Positions 1 through 9,301 of a stretch of 64,000 nucleotides of DNA are shown piece after piece. Numbering within the stretch: position 1 is the first letter of the stretch; every line of letters starts with the position of its first letter. Source of the stretch: an uncultured Sphingopyxis sp. (GTDB lineage: Bacteria; Pseudomonadota; Alphaproteobacteria; Sphingomonadales; Sphingomonadaceae); NCBI GenBank assembly GCA_936933955.1, contig CAKZIN010000094.1, positions 27,124 through 91,123 of the forward strand, in the 5' to 3' direction. The position numbers were made by a program, and so were the translations under genes. Under the pieces are notes generated by a model that saw nothing but the letters and a program-made list of their open reading frames with translations, searched no databases and had not been told where the DNA came from.

Positions 1-726
1 CTGCTCGACCCGCACTGCGACCTCTTGTTGGTCGGCGATTCGCTGGGGCAGGTCATCTACGGTCTGCCGTCGACCGTGCCCGTCACGATTGAGATGATGT
101 GCGCGCATGGCGCGGCAGTGGTGCGCGGCAGCTATCACAGCGTGGTGGTGATCGACATGCCGTTCGGCGCGTACGAAGCCTCCCCGCAGCAGGCCTTTGC
201 CAGCGCCGCACGGATCCTCAAGGAAACCGGCGCCGCTGCGGTGAAGCTCGAGGGCGGGGAGGCGATGGCAGAGACGGTCGCCTTCCTCACCCGGCGCGGC
301 ATCCCGGTGATGGGGCACGTCGGCCTCACCCCGCAGGCGGTCAACGCGCTCGGCGGCTATGGCGCGCGTGGCAAGAGCCAGGCGGAGCATGACAAGATCC
401 TGCGTGACGCGCGCGCGGTCGCGGAGGCGGGCGCGTTCAGCCTGGTGATCGAAGGCGTGCTCGAACCGATCGCCGATGCGATTACCGAGGCAGTGGCGAT
501 CCCGACGATCGGCATCGGCGCATCGGCGCGCTGCGACGGGCAGGTGCTGGTGACCGAGGATATGCTCGGCCTGTTCGAGCGCGTGCCGCGCTTCGTGAAG
601 CGCTACGGCGACATGGCGACGACCATCGGCGAGACGACGGCGCGCTATGCGGAGGAGGTGCGCGCGCGCAGTTTTCCGACTGCGGAACAAATTTACCCCG
701 CGCCGGCCAGCGGGGGTTCAGCCTGA
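1..726 (+). CDS. panB: 3-methyl-2-oxobutanoate hydroxymethyltransferase (5' truncated by window edge)
   Basis: PanB transfers a hydroxymethyl group from 5,10-methylene-tetrahydrofolate to 2-oxoisovalerate, giving ketopantoate for pantothenate and CoA synthesis in the cytoplasm. The frame is open from base 1, and roughly the first 35 residues lie outside the window. Residues corresponding to the metal and substrate ligands of the family are visible: the Asp of VGDSLG, the Asp of IDMPFGAY, Lys and Glu of VKLEGG, the Glu of VIEGV, and the TIGIGA segment near the C-terminus. The next gene starts 115 bp later. That gap contains nothing I recognise. Identification is by strong family resemblance along the whole visible length. 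Confidence 0.96.
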   Translation: MLDPHCDLLLVGDSLGQVIYGLPSTVPVTIEMMCAHGAAVVRGSYHSVVVIDMPFGAYEASPQQAFASAARILKETGAAAVKLEGGEAMAETVAFLTRRGIPVMGHVGLTPQAVNALGGYGARGKSQAEHDKILRDARAVAEAGAFSLVIEGVLEPIADAITEAVAIPTIGIGASARCDGQVLVTEDMLGLFERVPRFVKRYGDMATTIGETTARYAEEVRARSFPTAEQIYPAPASGGSA

Positions 727-841
727 ACGCTGGAAACCAGCCTCCGCAGGCGCGGGCTTTCCCCCGGCACCGCGCGTCGCTAAGGACCGCGGCGCGGCTG
801 CGCGAAGTGGGTGACAGCGGCGCGACAAGGTTGGATAACTG

Positions 842-1603
842 ATGGCTCTCCCTCCCGGCGAAAACACCGCGATCCTGCGCGAGGTGGACGATGCGGTGCG
901 CGCGGATGTGGCGCGTGACGTGGCGATGCGGCACGGTCGCACGATCGCCGCGGTCGCACTTGCGGGATTGCTGGCGTTCGGCGGCTGGACCTACTGGAAC
1001 CACCGTCAGGAGACGCGCGCGATGGCGGAGGGCAAGGCCTTCAACGCCGCGCTCGAAAAGGCGGGGGGCGATCGCAACGCGCTCAACACCGCGCTGTCGC
1101 CGCTGGCGAAGGATGGCACCCCGGCCTACCGCGCGCTCGCCGGAATCACGCGCGGCAGCTCCGCCGCGACCTCGGGCGATGCGGCGGGGGCGAGCCGAGC
1201 TTTCGCGGCGGTCGCCAACGACCAGAGCCTGCCGGAGGACCTGCGCGACGTTGCGCGCGTGCGCCAGGCAGTGGCGGACATGGACCGGGTCGAGCCAGGC
1301 GCGATCGTCACGCTGCTCGCGCCGATCGTGTCGGGCGACCGCCCCGCGTGGGGTGCCGCCGCCGAACTCACCGCCGTCGCCGAACTTAAGCGCGGCAACC
1401 GCGCCGCCGCCACCGCGCTCTATCGCCGCATTGCCGCATCGCCCAATGCGAGCGAGGCGCTCAAGACCCGCGCCAATCAGATGGCGGGATCGCTCGCCGC
1501 GACGGTCTCCACCAGCGCGTCGACGACGGCGACCTCCACGGCGGCCTCGACAGCTCCGGCGGCGACCCGCGCGCCCGCTCCGTCCAGCGACAGGACCAAG
1601 TGA
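842..1603 (+). CDS. YfgM-like membrane-anchored TPR protein
   Basis: The 253-residue protein has a short cytoplasmic N-terminus, one membrane segment at about residues 34-51 and a helical TPR-like domain. It ends in a Thr/Ala/Ser-rich tail from about residue 215. This matches the YfgM (TPR_21) family, an ancillary partner of SecYEG and periplasmic chaperones. The order yfgM-bamB-der is the same as in enterobacteria, which supports the call more than the divergent sequence does. The stop codon overlaps the next reading frame, so the three genes look translationally coupled. Confidence 0.8.
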   Translation: MALPPGENTAILREVDDAVRADVARDVAMRHGRTIAAVALAGLLAFGGWTYWNHRQETRAMAEGKAFNAALEKAGGDRNALNTALSPLAKDGTPAYRALAGITRGSSAATSGDAAGASRAFAAVANDQSLPEDLRDVARVRQAVADMDRVEPGAIVTLLAPIVSGDRPAWGAAAELTAVAELKRGNRAAATALYRRIAASPNASEALKTRANQMAGSLAATVSTSASTTATSTAASTAPAATRAPAPSSDRTK

Positions 1604-1605
1604 CG

Positions 1606-2946
1606 ATGAACCGACCGCAGATCATGAAGAGCTCGATCGTGGCCCTGGCGGCGGCATCGCTGGCGCTTGGCGGGTGCAGCATTTTCGAAGGGCGCAAGGG
1701 GCCGACCACTCCGACCGTCGGGTCGCGCGTGCCGATCCTCTCCAACCGCAGCGCGCTGGAGGTGGACGCCGCCACTGCTGCGCAGGCGATGATCCTGCCG
1801 AATGCAACGCAGAATGCCGACTGGGCGCAGTCGGGCGGGAGCGCGACGAAATCGGGCGGGCACCTCGCGCTCGGCGAGCAGCTCGGGCGCGCCTGGGTCG
1901 CCTCGATCCCGGGCGGCACGCAGCGCGCGCAGCTCGCCGCGGCGCCAGTCGTCGCCAACGGCACAGTCTACGCAGTCGACACAGCAGGGCGCGTGCATGC
2001 GTTCGACGCCGCCACCGGCGCTCAGCGCTGGGAGGTGGAGATCAGCCCCAACGCCGGTCGCAACGCCAGCGCGCGCTTCGGCGGCGGCGCCAGCGTCGAT
2101 GGTGAGACGGTCTACGCCGTCTCTGGCCTTGGCGACGTGGTCGCGCTGGATGCGGCGACCGGTGGCAAGCGCTGGAGCAAGCGGCCCGGCGGACCGTTGC
2201 GCGGTGCGCCGACCGCCGCCTTCGGCTCGGTCTACGTCATCACTCAGGACAATCAGCTGATCGCCCTGTCGCAGGCCGATGGGACCACCCAGTGGCAGGT
2301 GGCCGGTTCGGTGACGCCGGGCACCGTGTTCGGCGCCGCCTCCCCCGCGGCGGGGCAGGGGACCGTCGTCGCGGGCTACAGCTCGGGTGAGCTCAACGCC
2401 TATCGCTACGAGAACGGGCGCCCGCTGTGGGCCGACGCGCTGGCGCTAACGGCGATTGCGGTGTCGGTCTCGACGCTGTCCGATGTCGATGCCGACCCCG
2501 CCATCGACAACGGCCGCGTGTTCGCGATCGGGCAGGGCGGTCGCATGGCGAGCTACGAACTCGTCACCGGACAGCGCATCTGGGAACTGTCGATCGGCGG
2601 CATCTCGACGCCGTGGGTCGCCGGCGACTGGGTGTTCGCGGTAACCGGCGATGCCAAGCTCTACGCGATTGCCCGCGCGACCGGACGCGTGCGCTGGATC
2701 GCGGAACTGCCGCGCTGGCGCGATGCCGAAGATCGCAAGGGCTCGATCCGTTGGACCGGCCCGGTGCTGGCGGGCAACCGGCTGATCCTCGTTTCGACCG
2801 ACGGCCGCATGGCGCAGGTCGACCCGGCGAGCGGCACGATCAACTCGATGACGCCGATCGGCGGCGGCGCGCGCTTGAGCCCGGTGGTCGCCAACGGCAC
2901 GCTCTACATCCTCGATGAGGCGGGTCGCCTGTCGGCCTGGCGCTGA
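1606..2946 (+). CDS. bamB: Outer membrane protein assembly factor BamB (lipoprotein)
   Basis: BamB is a beta-propeller lipoprotein of the BAM complex, which inserts beta-barrel proteins into the outer membrane. The N-terminus is a lipoprotein signal with lipobox L-G-G-C, with the Cys at about residue 24. It is followed by PQQ/WD40-like blades with the recurring G-x-x-x-W pattern (AQRWEVE, GKRWSKR, TTQWQVA, QRIWELS, RVRWIAE). I chose ATG 1606. A GTG at 1600 overlapping the upstream stop and an ATG at 1624 are alternatives that keep the signal peptide. The stop shares one base with the der start. Confidence 0.93.
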   Translation: MNRPQIMKSSIVALAAASLALGGCSIFEGRKGPTTPTVGSRVPILSNRSALEVDAATAAQAMILPNATQNADWAQSGGSATKSGGHLALGEQLGRAWVASIPGGTQRAQLAAAPVVANGTVYAVDTAGRVHAFDAATGAQRWEVEISPNAGRNASARFGGGASVDGETVYAVSGLGDVVALDAATGGKRWSKRPGGPLRGAPTAAFGSVYVITQDNQLIALSQADGTTQWQVAGSVTPGTVFGAASPAAGQGTVVAGYSSGELNAYRYENGRPLWADALALTAIAVSVSTLSDVDADPAIDNGRVFAIGQGGRMASYELVTGQRIWELSIGGISTPWVAGDWVFAVTGDAKLYAIARATGRVRWIAELPRWRDAEDRKGSIRWTGPVLAGNRLILVSTDGRMAQVDPASGTINSMTPIGGGARLSPVVANGTLYILDEAGRLSAWR

Positions 2947-4562
2947 TGGCGGGCGCGCGCCGCTCGCGGCGCTTCTCCCGCGCGATCGACGCGCCGCGCC
3001 GGACGGTGGCGATCGTCGGTCGGCCGAACGTTGGCAAATCGACGCTGTTCAACCGGCTGGTGGGCAAGCGGCTCGCGCTCGTCGACGACCGTCCGGGCGT
3101 GACGCGCGACCGGCGTGAGGGCGACGCGCACCTGCTCGGCCTCGACTTCAAGGTGATCGACACCGCCGGTTTCGAGGACGAGGACCCCGATACGCTCCCC
3201 GGCCGCATGCGCCAGCAGACCGCGGCGGCGGTCGAGGAAGCGGACGTCGCGCTATTTCTGGTCGACGCGCGCGCGGGCGTCACCCCGCTCGACGCCGAGA
3301 TCGCGCGCTGGCTGCGCGACGCCGACACGCCCATCGTCATCGTCGCCAACAAGGCGGAGGGCCGCGAGGGCGCTGCGGGCGTGAGCGAGGCGTGGTCGCT
3401 CGGCCTCGGCGAACCGTTCGGCATCAGCGCAGAGCATGGCGAAGGCGTGGTCGACCTATTCGACGCGCTGCGCCCGCACATCGAAGTCGAGGACGCGTTT
3501 GAGGCGGAGGAGGCGCCCGCCGACGTCGACCTCGAAACCGTCGAGGGCGAAGCGGCGGCGGAGCTGGCGGGAAGCGACGAAGAGGAGGCGGCTGCGGATG
3601 AACCCGACGACGGCATTCTCAAACTCGCCGTCGTCGGGCGTCCCAACGCGGGCAAATCGACGCTGATCAATCGATTGCTGGGTCAGGACCGCCTTATCAC
3701 CGGCCCGGAGGCGGGGATCACGCGCGACTCCATTTCGATCGACTGGCAGTGGCAAGACCGCGACGGGGCCGCGCGCCCGGTGCGGCTGATTGACACCGCG
3801 GGCATGCGCAAGAAGGCCAAGGTGCAGGACAAGCTCGAGAAGCTGTCCGTCGCCGACGCGTTGCATTCGGTCGCCTTTGCCGAGGTGGTGGTGCTGCTGC
3901 TCGACGCGACGCTGGGGCTGGAGGCGCAGGACCTGCGCATCGCCGACCGCGTGCTGGAGGAAGGCCGCGCGCTGGTCATCGCGCTCAACAAATGGGACAT
4001 GGTGGAGGAGGGCTCCTCGCTCTACCAGGGGGTGCGGGCGGCGCTCGACGATGGCCTGGCGCAGGCGAAGGGCGTGCCGCTGCTGACCGTTTCCGCGGAA
4101 ACCGGCAAAGGGCTCGACGCGCTGATCGCCGCCGCGTTCCAGACCCGCGCGCTATGGTCCAAGCGCGTCTCCACCGGCGAACTCAACCGCTGGTTCGGGC
4201 GTGCGGTCGCCGCCAACCAGCCGCCCGCGGTAAAGGGCGCGCGGATCAAGCTGCGCTTTGTGACGCAAGCGCGCACCCGCCCGCCGAGCTTCGTGCTGTT
4301 CGGCAGCCGCGTCGACCTGCTGCCCGAGAGTTATCGCCGCTACCTCGTCAACGGTCTGCGCAGCGCATTCGGCTTTGCCGGCGTGCCGGTGCGCCTCACC
4401 CTCCGCGCGTCCAAGAACCCCTTTGGCGAAGCGAGCCGCAAGTCGGCCGCAGTCACCACGCATCGCGCCGCAGCGCGGGGGCCGGGTTCGACCGGATCGC
4501 CCCGCCCCCGACGTGCGGGCGTGCGTGACTTGCAAAAGCCGCCGCGCCCGCGCGGCCGCTAA
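2946..4562 (+). CDS. der: Ribosome biogenesis GTPase Der (EngA)
   Basis: Der is the tandem-GTPase factor for 50S subunit maturation. G-domain 1 has GRPNVGKS at residues 25-32, DTAGF and NKAEG. An acidic linker rich in Glu, Ala and Asp follows. G-domain 2 has GRPNAGKS near residue 231, DTAGM and NKWD. The KH-like C-terminal domain and a basic, Pro/Arg-rich tail close the protein. At 538 residues it is longer than the usual 440-500 because of the linker, the tail and about 20 extra basic residues before TVAIVGRPN. The ATG overlaps the bamB stop by one base (TGATG), which supports this start. Only a GTG at 3006 would give the short N-terminus. Confidence 0.96.
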   Translation: MAGARRSRRFSRAIDAPRRTVAIVGRPNVGKSTLFNRLVGKRLALVDDRPGVTRDRREGDAHLLGLDFKVIDTAGFEDEDPDTLPGRMRQQTAAAVEEADVALFLVDARAGVTPLDAEIARWLRDADTPIVIVANKAEGREGAAGVSEAWSLGLGEPFGISAEHGEGVVDLFDALRPHIEVEDAFEAEEAPADVDLETVEGEAAAELAGSDEEEAAADEPDDGILKLAVVGRPNAGKSTLINRLLGQDRLITGPEAGITRDSISIDWQWQDRDGAARPVRLIDTAGMRKKAKVQDKLEKLSVADALHSVAFAEVVVLLLDATLGLEAQDLRIADRVLEEGRALVIALNKWDMVEEGSSLYQGVRAALDDGLAQAKGVPLLTVSAETGKGLDALIAAAFQTRALWSKRVSTGELNRWFGRAVAANQPPAVKGARIKLRFVTQARTRPPSFVLFGSRVDLLPESYRRYLVNGLRSAFGFAGVPVRLTLRASKNPFGEASRKSAAVTTHRAAARGPGSTGSPRPRRAGVRDLQKPPRPRGR

Positions 4563-4654
4563 CCTCACCTTTACCTCTCCGGCCCTAGCTCCTCTTCGCC
4601 GGAAAGCGCGCGGAGGACCAGCCGCGCCTTGACCGGCGTCCAAGGGTGCGACGC

Positions 4655-5062
4655 ATGACCGATACTGATCTGCAACTGGTCGACTGGCAGCTGTTCGCGC
4701 GGACACGCGCGCAGCTGGGCGCGAACTTCACCCGCGTGCTCGGCTATTTCAGCGAGGACGGCGCCAAGGCGATCGCTCGCATTGAGGCAGCGATGCGCGA
4801 CAATGATGCAGCGCCGATGGTGCTGCCCGCACACACGCTCAAGACCGAAGCGCGTCAGTTTGGTGGGGAGGCGCTCGGCGCGCTCGCCGAGGAGATCGAG
4901 ATGTTCGCGCGCGACTGCGTCGAGGCGCGTGAGAGCCCGGCCGACTATGTCGACCGCGTGGTCAAGCTGCGCCCGATGTTCGATCGGATGCTGGGCGAGA
5001 TCGATGCGGAGACCAATCCGCTGCTACGGCGCAAACCCGTTTTCGGCCGCCGCACCGTTTGA
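4655..5062 (+). CDS. Histidine phosphotransfer (HPt) domain protein
   Basis: This 135-residue cytoplasmic protein is essentially one HPt domain. The phosphorylatable His lies in PAHTLKTEARQFG (His60), the standard H-x-L-K context, flanked by amphipathic helices. Such proteins carry a phosphoryl group between hybrid histidine kinases and response regulators. No kinase or regulator is adjacent, so the partner is unknown. The start at ATG 4655 is favoured by AAGGG eight bases upstream; an in-frame GTG at 4646 is weaker. The gene ends three bases from the convergent DUF418 gene. Confidence 0.85.
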   Translation: MTDTDLQLVDWQLFARTRAQLGANFTRVLGYFSEDGAKAIARIEAAMRDNDAAPMVLPAHTLKTEARQFGGEALGALAEEIEMFARDCVEARESPADYVDRVVKLRPMFDRMLGEIDAETNPLLRRKPVFGRRTV

Positions 5063-5065
5063 TTG

Positions 5066-6256
5066 TCAGCGGCGCAGCGGCACCCACCGCCCACGCGCCA
5101 TCATCCGCAACAGCCACTCGAACGGCCCGTAGGCAAAGCGGTCGAACCACGGTTTCGACCACAGCAACATCAACCCGCACAGCGCGAGCGCGAGGAACGT
5201 CGCTTCGAGGCGGGTGAGCTTGCCGAACCAGCCAAGTCCCCAGCCTCCCATCAGCGGCAGCATGAGCAGCGACGTGCCGAGGTAATTGGAGAATGCCGCG
5301 CGTCCGGTCGCCGCGACGCGCTCGACCAGCCGCCCGCCGCCCCGCCCCCAGCGCGCGAGGAAAATCGCATAGGCGGCGGCGGTCGCGACATCGAACGGCA
5401 GGCTCCATGCGGTGCTAGCCACCATCAATCGTTCTGGCGTCAGACCGCCGACGATCTGCCAGCCGAGCAGCGCCGCGTTGCCGAGCAGGCCGAACGCGAG
5501 CAGCCGCCACGCGAGCCACCGTTCGCGTCGCGGGTCCCACTCCCCCCGCCACAGCCCGCTGCGATAGAGCGCCATGCCAAGCCACATCAGCCCCAGCGTC
5601 TCCAGCCCCGCGAACATCAACATGTCGAACGGCATCGACCACATCGTGGAGCGCCAGCCGACGGCGTCGGCGTAGGTGCCGAGCATCGCTGCCAATTCCT
5701 GCGCCCGCGTCGCGCTCGCGGGATCGGCGAGCGACCGGATAGCCCCTGCGGTCCTCGGATCGGCGGCGAGCGCAAGCGCAGAGCCGACGCCGGTCATGAG
5801 GAATGAGGTCGCGAGCAGGACAAGCGCGCCCTTGAGGAGTTTGGGCGCAGGCCAGCGCGACACCCACGGCAGCGTGAAGCCGACCAGCGCGTAGAGCGTC
5901 AATATGTCGCCGCCCCAGACCAGGAACGCGTGGGCTACGCCGAACAGCAGCAGCACGACCATGCGCTGCGAATGGATCCAGCCGCCGCTCGCCCCCTTCG
6001 CTCGCGCGGCGTCGATGACCAGCGCGGCCGAGGCGCCGAACAGCATCGAGAACAGCCCGCGCATCTTGGAATCGACCAGCAGGTAGGAAAGCGCCCACAG
6101 CGGCGTGTCGAGCGGCCCCGGCTCGCCGATCCGCACCATTAGCGGCGCCGCGAGCAGCGAGCCTGCAAAGGCGGCGATGTTCATCAGGAGGATACCCATC
6201 ACTGCAACGCCGCGGGTGGCGTCGATGCTGGTGATGCGGGCGGTCGCGCTCGTCAC
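5066..6256 (-). CDS. DUF418 family inner membrane protein
   Basis: The 396-residue polytopic membrane protein belongs to the DUF418/YeiB-like family. It starts with the typical RITSIDATRGVAVMGILLMNI segment and contains the conserved C-terminal half with FSNYLGTS and a final WLLRMMARGRWVPLRR. The function of the family is not established. The GTG start at 6256 overlaps the stop of the upstream EamA gene as GTGA, indicating coupling. Longer starts to 6322 would overlap the EamA C-terminus and add an implausible Arg/Ala/Gly-rich leader. Confidence 0.85.
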   Translation of the reverse strand: MTSATARITSIDATRGVAVMGILLMNIAAFAGSLLAAPLMVRIGEPGPLDTPLWALSYLLVDSKMRGLFSMLFGASAALVIDAARAKGASGGWIHSQRMVVLLLFGVAHAFLVWGGDILTLYALVGFTLPWVSRWPAPKLLKGALVLLATSFLMTGVGSALALAADPRTAGAIRSLADPASATRAQELAAMLGTYADAVGWRSTMWSMPFDMLMFAGLETLGLMWLGMALYRSGLWRGEWDPRRERWLAWRLLAFGLLGNAALLGWQIVGGLTPERLMVASTAWSLPFDVATAAAYAIFLARWGRGGGRLVERVAATGRAAFSNYLGTSLLMLPLMGGWGLGWFGKLTRLEATFLALALCGLMLLWSKPWFDRFAYGPFEWLLRMMARGRWVPLRR

Positions 6257-7146
6257 CGCTTGAGCGCGACGGTCAGCCCCGCCGCCACCAGCAGCGAGCC
6301 GGCGATTGACAGCCCGCTCCATTGATAGCCTTCGAACAGCGTGGACAGCGCCATCGCCACCACCGGCACCAGCGCGCTCGACCAGGCGGCGGGGCCGGGG
6401 CCGACCGCGCGGATGACGCCGGAATAGAGAGGGAATGCCAGCACACTCCCGCCGAGCGCGAGGTAGATGAGCCCCGCGGAATAGGCCGCGCGGGGATCGA
6501 ACACTGGCGCGCCGACCGTCAGCAGCGCAAAGCCCACGTCCGCAAATGCACCGATCGCCATCGCGGTGCCGAGGAGGGCGAACGCGCCTTGCTTGCGGGC
6601 GAGCGGGGTTGCCTGTGCGACGTTGGCGACCGACGCGGCAAGCACGCCCCCCAGCACCAGCGCGGAGCCCAGTGCGACCTCGCCCGCGGAACCCGTGATT
6701 GCTCGCGCCTCATGGGCCAGCAATGCCCCCGCGCCGAGCACTGCGACTGCCCCGCCGGCAAGGAAGCGCCGCTCGATGGGGAGCTTGAGCCATGCCCGCC
6801 CGATCAGCGCGTTGGGCACGAACAGCAGGCCAAAGATCACCGCGACCAGCCCGCTCGTGATGTAATGTTCCGACTGATAGACGAGGTTGAAGTTGAGGCA
6901 GAACAGGCTGACGCCGATAAGCGAGGCCAGCCCCAGCGTGCGGGCGCCCTCCAGCCGTTCGCGACGCGCGAGCGCAATGAGCAGCATCACCACGCTGGCG
7001 AGGATGAAGCGGTAGGCGACCGACCAGGCGGGCGGGACGCCGTTCAGCTGATCGCGGATGACGATCCAGGTCGACCCCCAGATCAGCGTCACGATGATGA
7101 AGGGGATCAGCACCCCCGGCTCGGTCAGGCGGCGCGGGGCGTTCAC
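6253..7146 (-). CDS. EamA-family drug/metabolite (DMT) transporter
   Basis: This 297-residue protein has about ten hydrophobic segments arranged as two EamA repeats. The first begins IIVTLIWGSTWIVIRDQL, the characteristic start of this superfamily. It probably exports a small metabolite, and the substrate cannot be deduced. The GTG start at 7146 overlaps the threonine aldolase stop as GTGA, and the stop overlaps the DUF418 start the same way. The three genes are therefore likely one translation unit. Linkage to an amino-acid aldolase makes an amino-acid-related substrate possible, but that is inference. Confidence 0.87.
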   Translation of the reverse strand: MNAPRRLTEPGVLIPFIIVTLIWGSTWIVIRDQLNGVPPAWSVAYRFILASVVMLLIALARRERLEGARTLGLASLIGVSLFCLNFNLVYQSEHYITSGLVAVIFGLLFVPNALIGRAWLKLPIERRFLAGGAVAVLGAGALLAHEARAITGSAGEVALGSALVLGGVLAASVANVAQATPLARKQGAFALLGTAMAIGAFADVGFALLTVGAPVFDPRAAYSAGLIYLALGGSVLAFPLYSGVIRAVGPGPAAWSSALVPVVAMALSTLFEGYQWSGLSIAGSLLVAAGLTVALKR

Positions 7147-8159
7147 AGCGCGGCGATGGCCCGCGCCAAGGGCTCGACGTCGGCGGCGGTGTGCTGCCAG
7201 CTCGTCACCAGCCGCGCCGCGCCCACGCCCCAGTCGTAGAAGTCGTAGCCGAGCCCGCGCAGCGACGCGGCTTCGTCTGCGGAGAGGCCGAGGAAGATCT
7301 CGTTCGCCTCGACAGGGTGCATCAGCCGCGTCCCCGCGGCCTCGCCCAACGTCGCCGCTGCGGCGTTGGCGGCGCGGGCGTTGTCGAGCCACAACCCCCC
7401 TTCGACCATCGCGATCAACTGCGCGGCGAGGAAGCGGCCCTTGCTCTGCAGGTGCCCCGAACGCTTGCGCAGCTCGAGCACGCCCGCCGGCGCGTCGCCG
7501 AAGAACAGCAGCGCCTCGGCGTTCATCGCGCCGTTCTTGACGCAGCCGAACGACAGCGCGTCGACCCCCGCGCGCCATGTCACGTCGGCTGGCGATGCGC
7601 CGGTGAACGCGACCGCATTGGCGAAGCGCGCGCCGTCCATGTGCAGCTTGAGGCCGTGGCGTCGCGCCGCCTTACCCACCGCAGCGACCTCGTCCGCGCG
7701 CCAGCTGAGGCCATATTCGCTGGCGTTGGTGATACTGACCATCGCCGGCTGCACCTGGTGCACGTCGCGGCGGATGCGCGCCATCGCCTCGTCGATCGCG
7801 GCGGCGTCGATCTTGGCGCCGTCGCCGTCGAGCAGCATCAGTTTTGCACCGCCCGAAAACATCGCCGGCGCGCCGCATTCGTCGACCTCGATGTGCGCCT
7901 CGCGGTGGCAGAGCACGCCCTGCCACGGCCGCGTCCAGGCGGCGATGGCGAGGCTGTTGGCGGCGGTACCGGTCGCCACCCACAGCGCCGTCACGCGCGT
8001 CTCGAACAGGTTGGAGAACAGCGCGTCGAGCCGCTGCGACCACGCATCGCCATCATAGGCCGTGTCGACGGTGTTGGCGCGCGCCAGCGCCTCCATCACT
8101 GAGGGGTGCACCGGGGCGGCATTGTCGGAGAAAAAGCGGATCGGGGCGGGGCTGCTCAT
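7143..8159 (-). CDS. ltaE: Low-specificity L-threonine aldolase-type PLP enzyme
   Basis: The enzyme family cleaves L-threonine or L-allo-threonine to glycine and acetaldehyde. The protein of 338 residues shows the beta-eliminating lyase fold: FFSDNAAPVHP at the N-terminus, the cofactor-binding TGTAANS, Asp175 in HMDGARFANA and the Schiff-base Lys208 in SFGCVKNGAM. Length and motifs fit the family well. The gene lies 41 bp after the CaCA antiporter gene and is coupled to the EamA transporter downstream. Confidence 0.9.
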   Translation of the reverse strand: MSSPAPIRFFSDNAAPVHPSVMEALARANTVDTAYDGDAWSQRLDALFSNLFETRVTALWVATGTAANSLAIAAWTRPWQGVLCHREAHIEVDECGAPAMFSGGAKLMLLDGDGAKIDAAAIDEAMARIRRDVHQVQPAMVSITNASEYGLSWRADEVAAVGKAARRHGLKLHMDGARFANAVAFTGASPADVTWRAGVDALSFGCVKNGAMNAEALLFFGDAPAGVLELRKRSGHLQSKGRFLAAQLIAMVEGGLWLDNARAANAAAATLGEAAGTRLMHPVEANEIFLGLSADEAASLRGLGYDFYDWGVGAARLVTSWQHTAADVEPLARAIAAL

Positions 8160-8200
8160 CGCTCGCGCCCATGCCCGCCGCCCGCCGCGCTGTCGACCCG

Positions 8201-9301
8201 TCAGGGCACCAGCAGCGTCAGGATGAAGGTCGCGAACAGCGCGAGGTGGACCGCGCCCTGCATGATCGTCGTCTGCCCGCGCGACAGCGTCTGGGTGGTG
8301 ACGAGCAGCGTCAACACCAGCAGCACCGTGGACTTTGCATCGACCCCGAGTTCAAGCTGCCAGCCCATCGCAATCGCCAGCACGGCGACGGTCGGGATGG
8401 TGAGGCCGATGGTCGCGAGCGCCGAGCCGAGCGCGAGGTTGAGGCTGGTCTGCAACCGGTTGCGGCGGGCGTTGCGCACCGCCGCGATCCCTTCAGGCAG
8501 CAGCACCAGCCCGGCGATGACGACACCCACCACCGCGCGCGGCAGGCCGGCAGCGGCGACCGCGCCCTCGATCACCGGCGACAATGCCTTTGCCAGCAGC
8601 ACCACTGCGACCAGGCACAGGACTAAGAGGCCCAGGCTTTGGAGCGCGGTTCGGCGGCTGACGAGGAAATGCCCATCGGACGGGTCCACGCCCTCCGCTT
8701 TGTCGGGATCGTCGAGGAAATATTCGCGGTGCCGGACCGTCTGCACGAACACAAAGGTGAGGTAGAGCACCAGCGACACGGCGCCGGCAAAGCCCAACTG
8801 CACGTCCGACAGCCGCGGGCCGACCGCGCTCGTGAGATAATTGGGGAGGATCAGCGTGCACACCGCCAGCACGGTCAGCGTCGGCACTGCGGCGGCGACG
8901 CCGCTGCGCTTGAACGCCTGCACATGATGCTGCGCGCCGCCGACGAGCAGGCACGCGCCGATCACCGCGCCCAGAATGATCATGATCGCCGCCATCACCG
9001 TGTCGCGCGGCAAAGACATCGCGCCCGCGCCCCCGGCCTGCATGATGCTGACCATCAGCCCGACCTCGATCACCGTGACCGCAACGGCGAGGACGAGCGT
9101 TCCGAACGGTTCGCCGACGCGCAGCGCGACGACTTCGGCATGATGCACCGCCGCCAGCACAGCGCCGATCAGCGCGACCGCGCCGAGCGTCAGGATGATG
9201 AAGTTGCCGTAGAACAGGCTCATCAGCAGCCACGCCGCCGCCGCGACGACCGGCGCGATGGTCGACCAGTCGGTCAGCCGGATGCGCGTCGCGCTCGCCA
9301 T
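8201..9301 (-). CDS. CaCA-family cation/proton antiporter (ChaA-like ionic transporter)
   Basis: The 366-residue membrane protein has about eleven hydrophobic segments with two CaCA-type repeats. The acidic motifs are seen as AVAVTVIEVGLMVSIM in the first half and VLLPEGIAAVRNARRNRLQTSLNLALGSALATIGLTIP in the second half. It most likely exchanges Ca2+ (or Na+/K+) for protons across the inner membrane. ATG 9301 shares a base with the stop of the DUF1345 gene (TGATG), which fixes the start; the open frame upstream is only the shadow of that gene. Confidence 0.88.
   Translation of the reverse strand: MASATRIRLTDWSTIAPVVAAAAWLLMSLFYGNFIILTLGAVALIGAVLAAVHHAEVVALRVGEPFGTLVLAVAVTVIEVGLMVSIMQAGGAGAMSLPRDTVMAAIMIILGAVIGACLLVGGAQHHVQAFKRSGVAAAVPTLTVLAVCTLILPNYLTSAVGPRLSDVQLGFAGAVSLVLYLTFVFVQTVRHREYFLDDPDKAEGVDPSDGHFLVSRRTALQSLGLLVLCLVAVVLLAKALSPVIEGAVAAAGLPRAVVGVVIAGLVLLPEGIAAVRNARRNRLQTSLNLALGSALATIGLTIPTVAVLAIAMGWQLELGVDAKSTVLLVLTLLVTTQTLSRGQTTIMQGAVHLALFATFILTLLVP

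Noticed and set aside
727..841. GC-rich spacer after panB containing short inverted motifs
   Set aside because: No stem longer than a few bases, and no match to the repeat families seen elsewhere.
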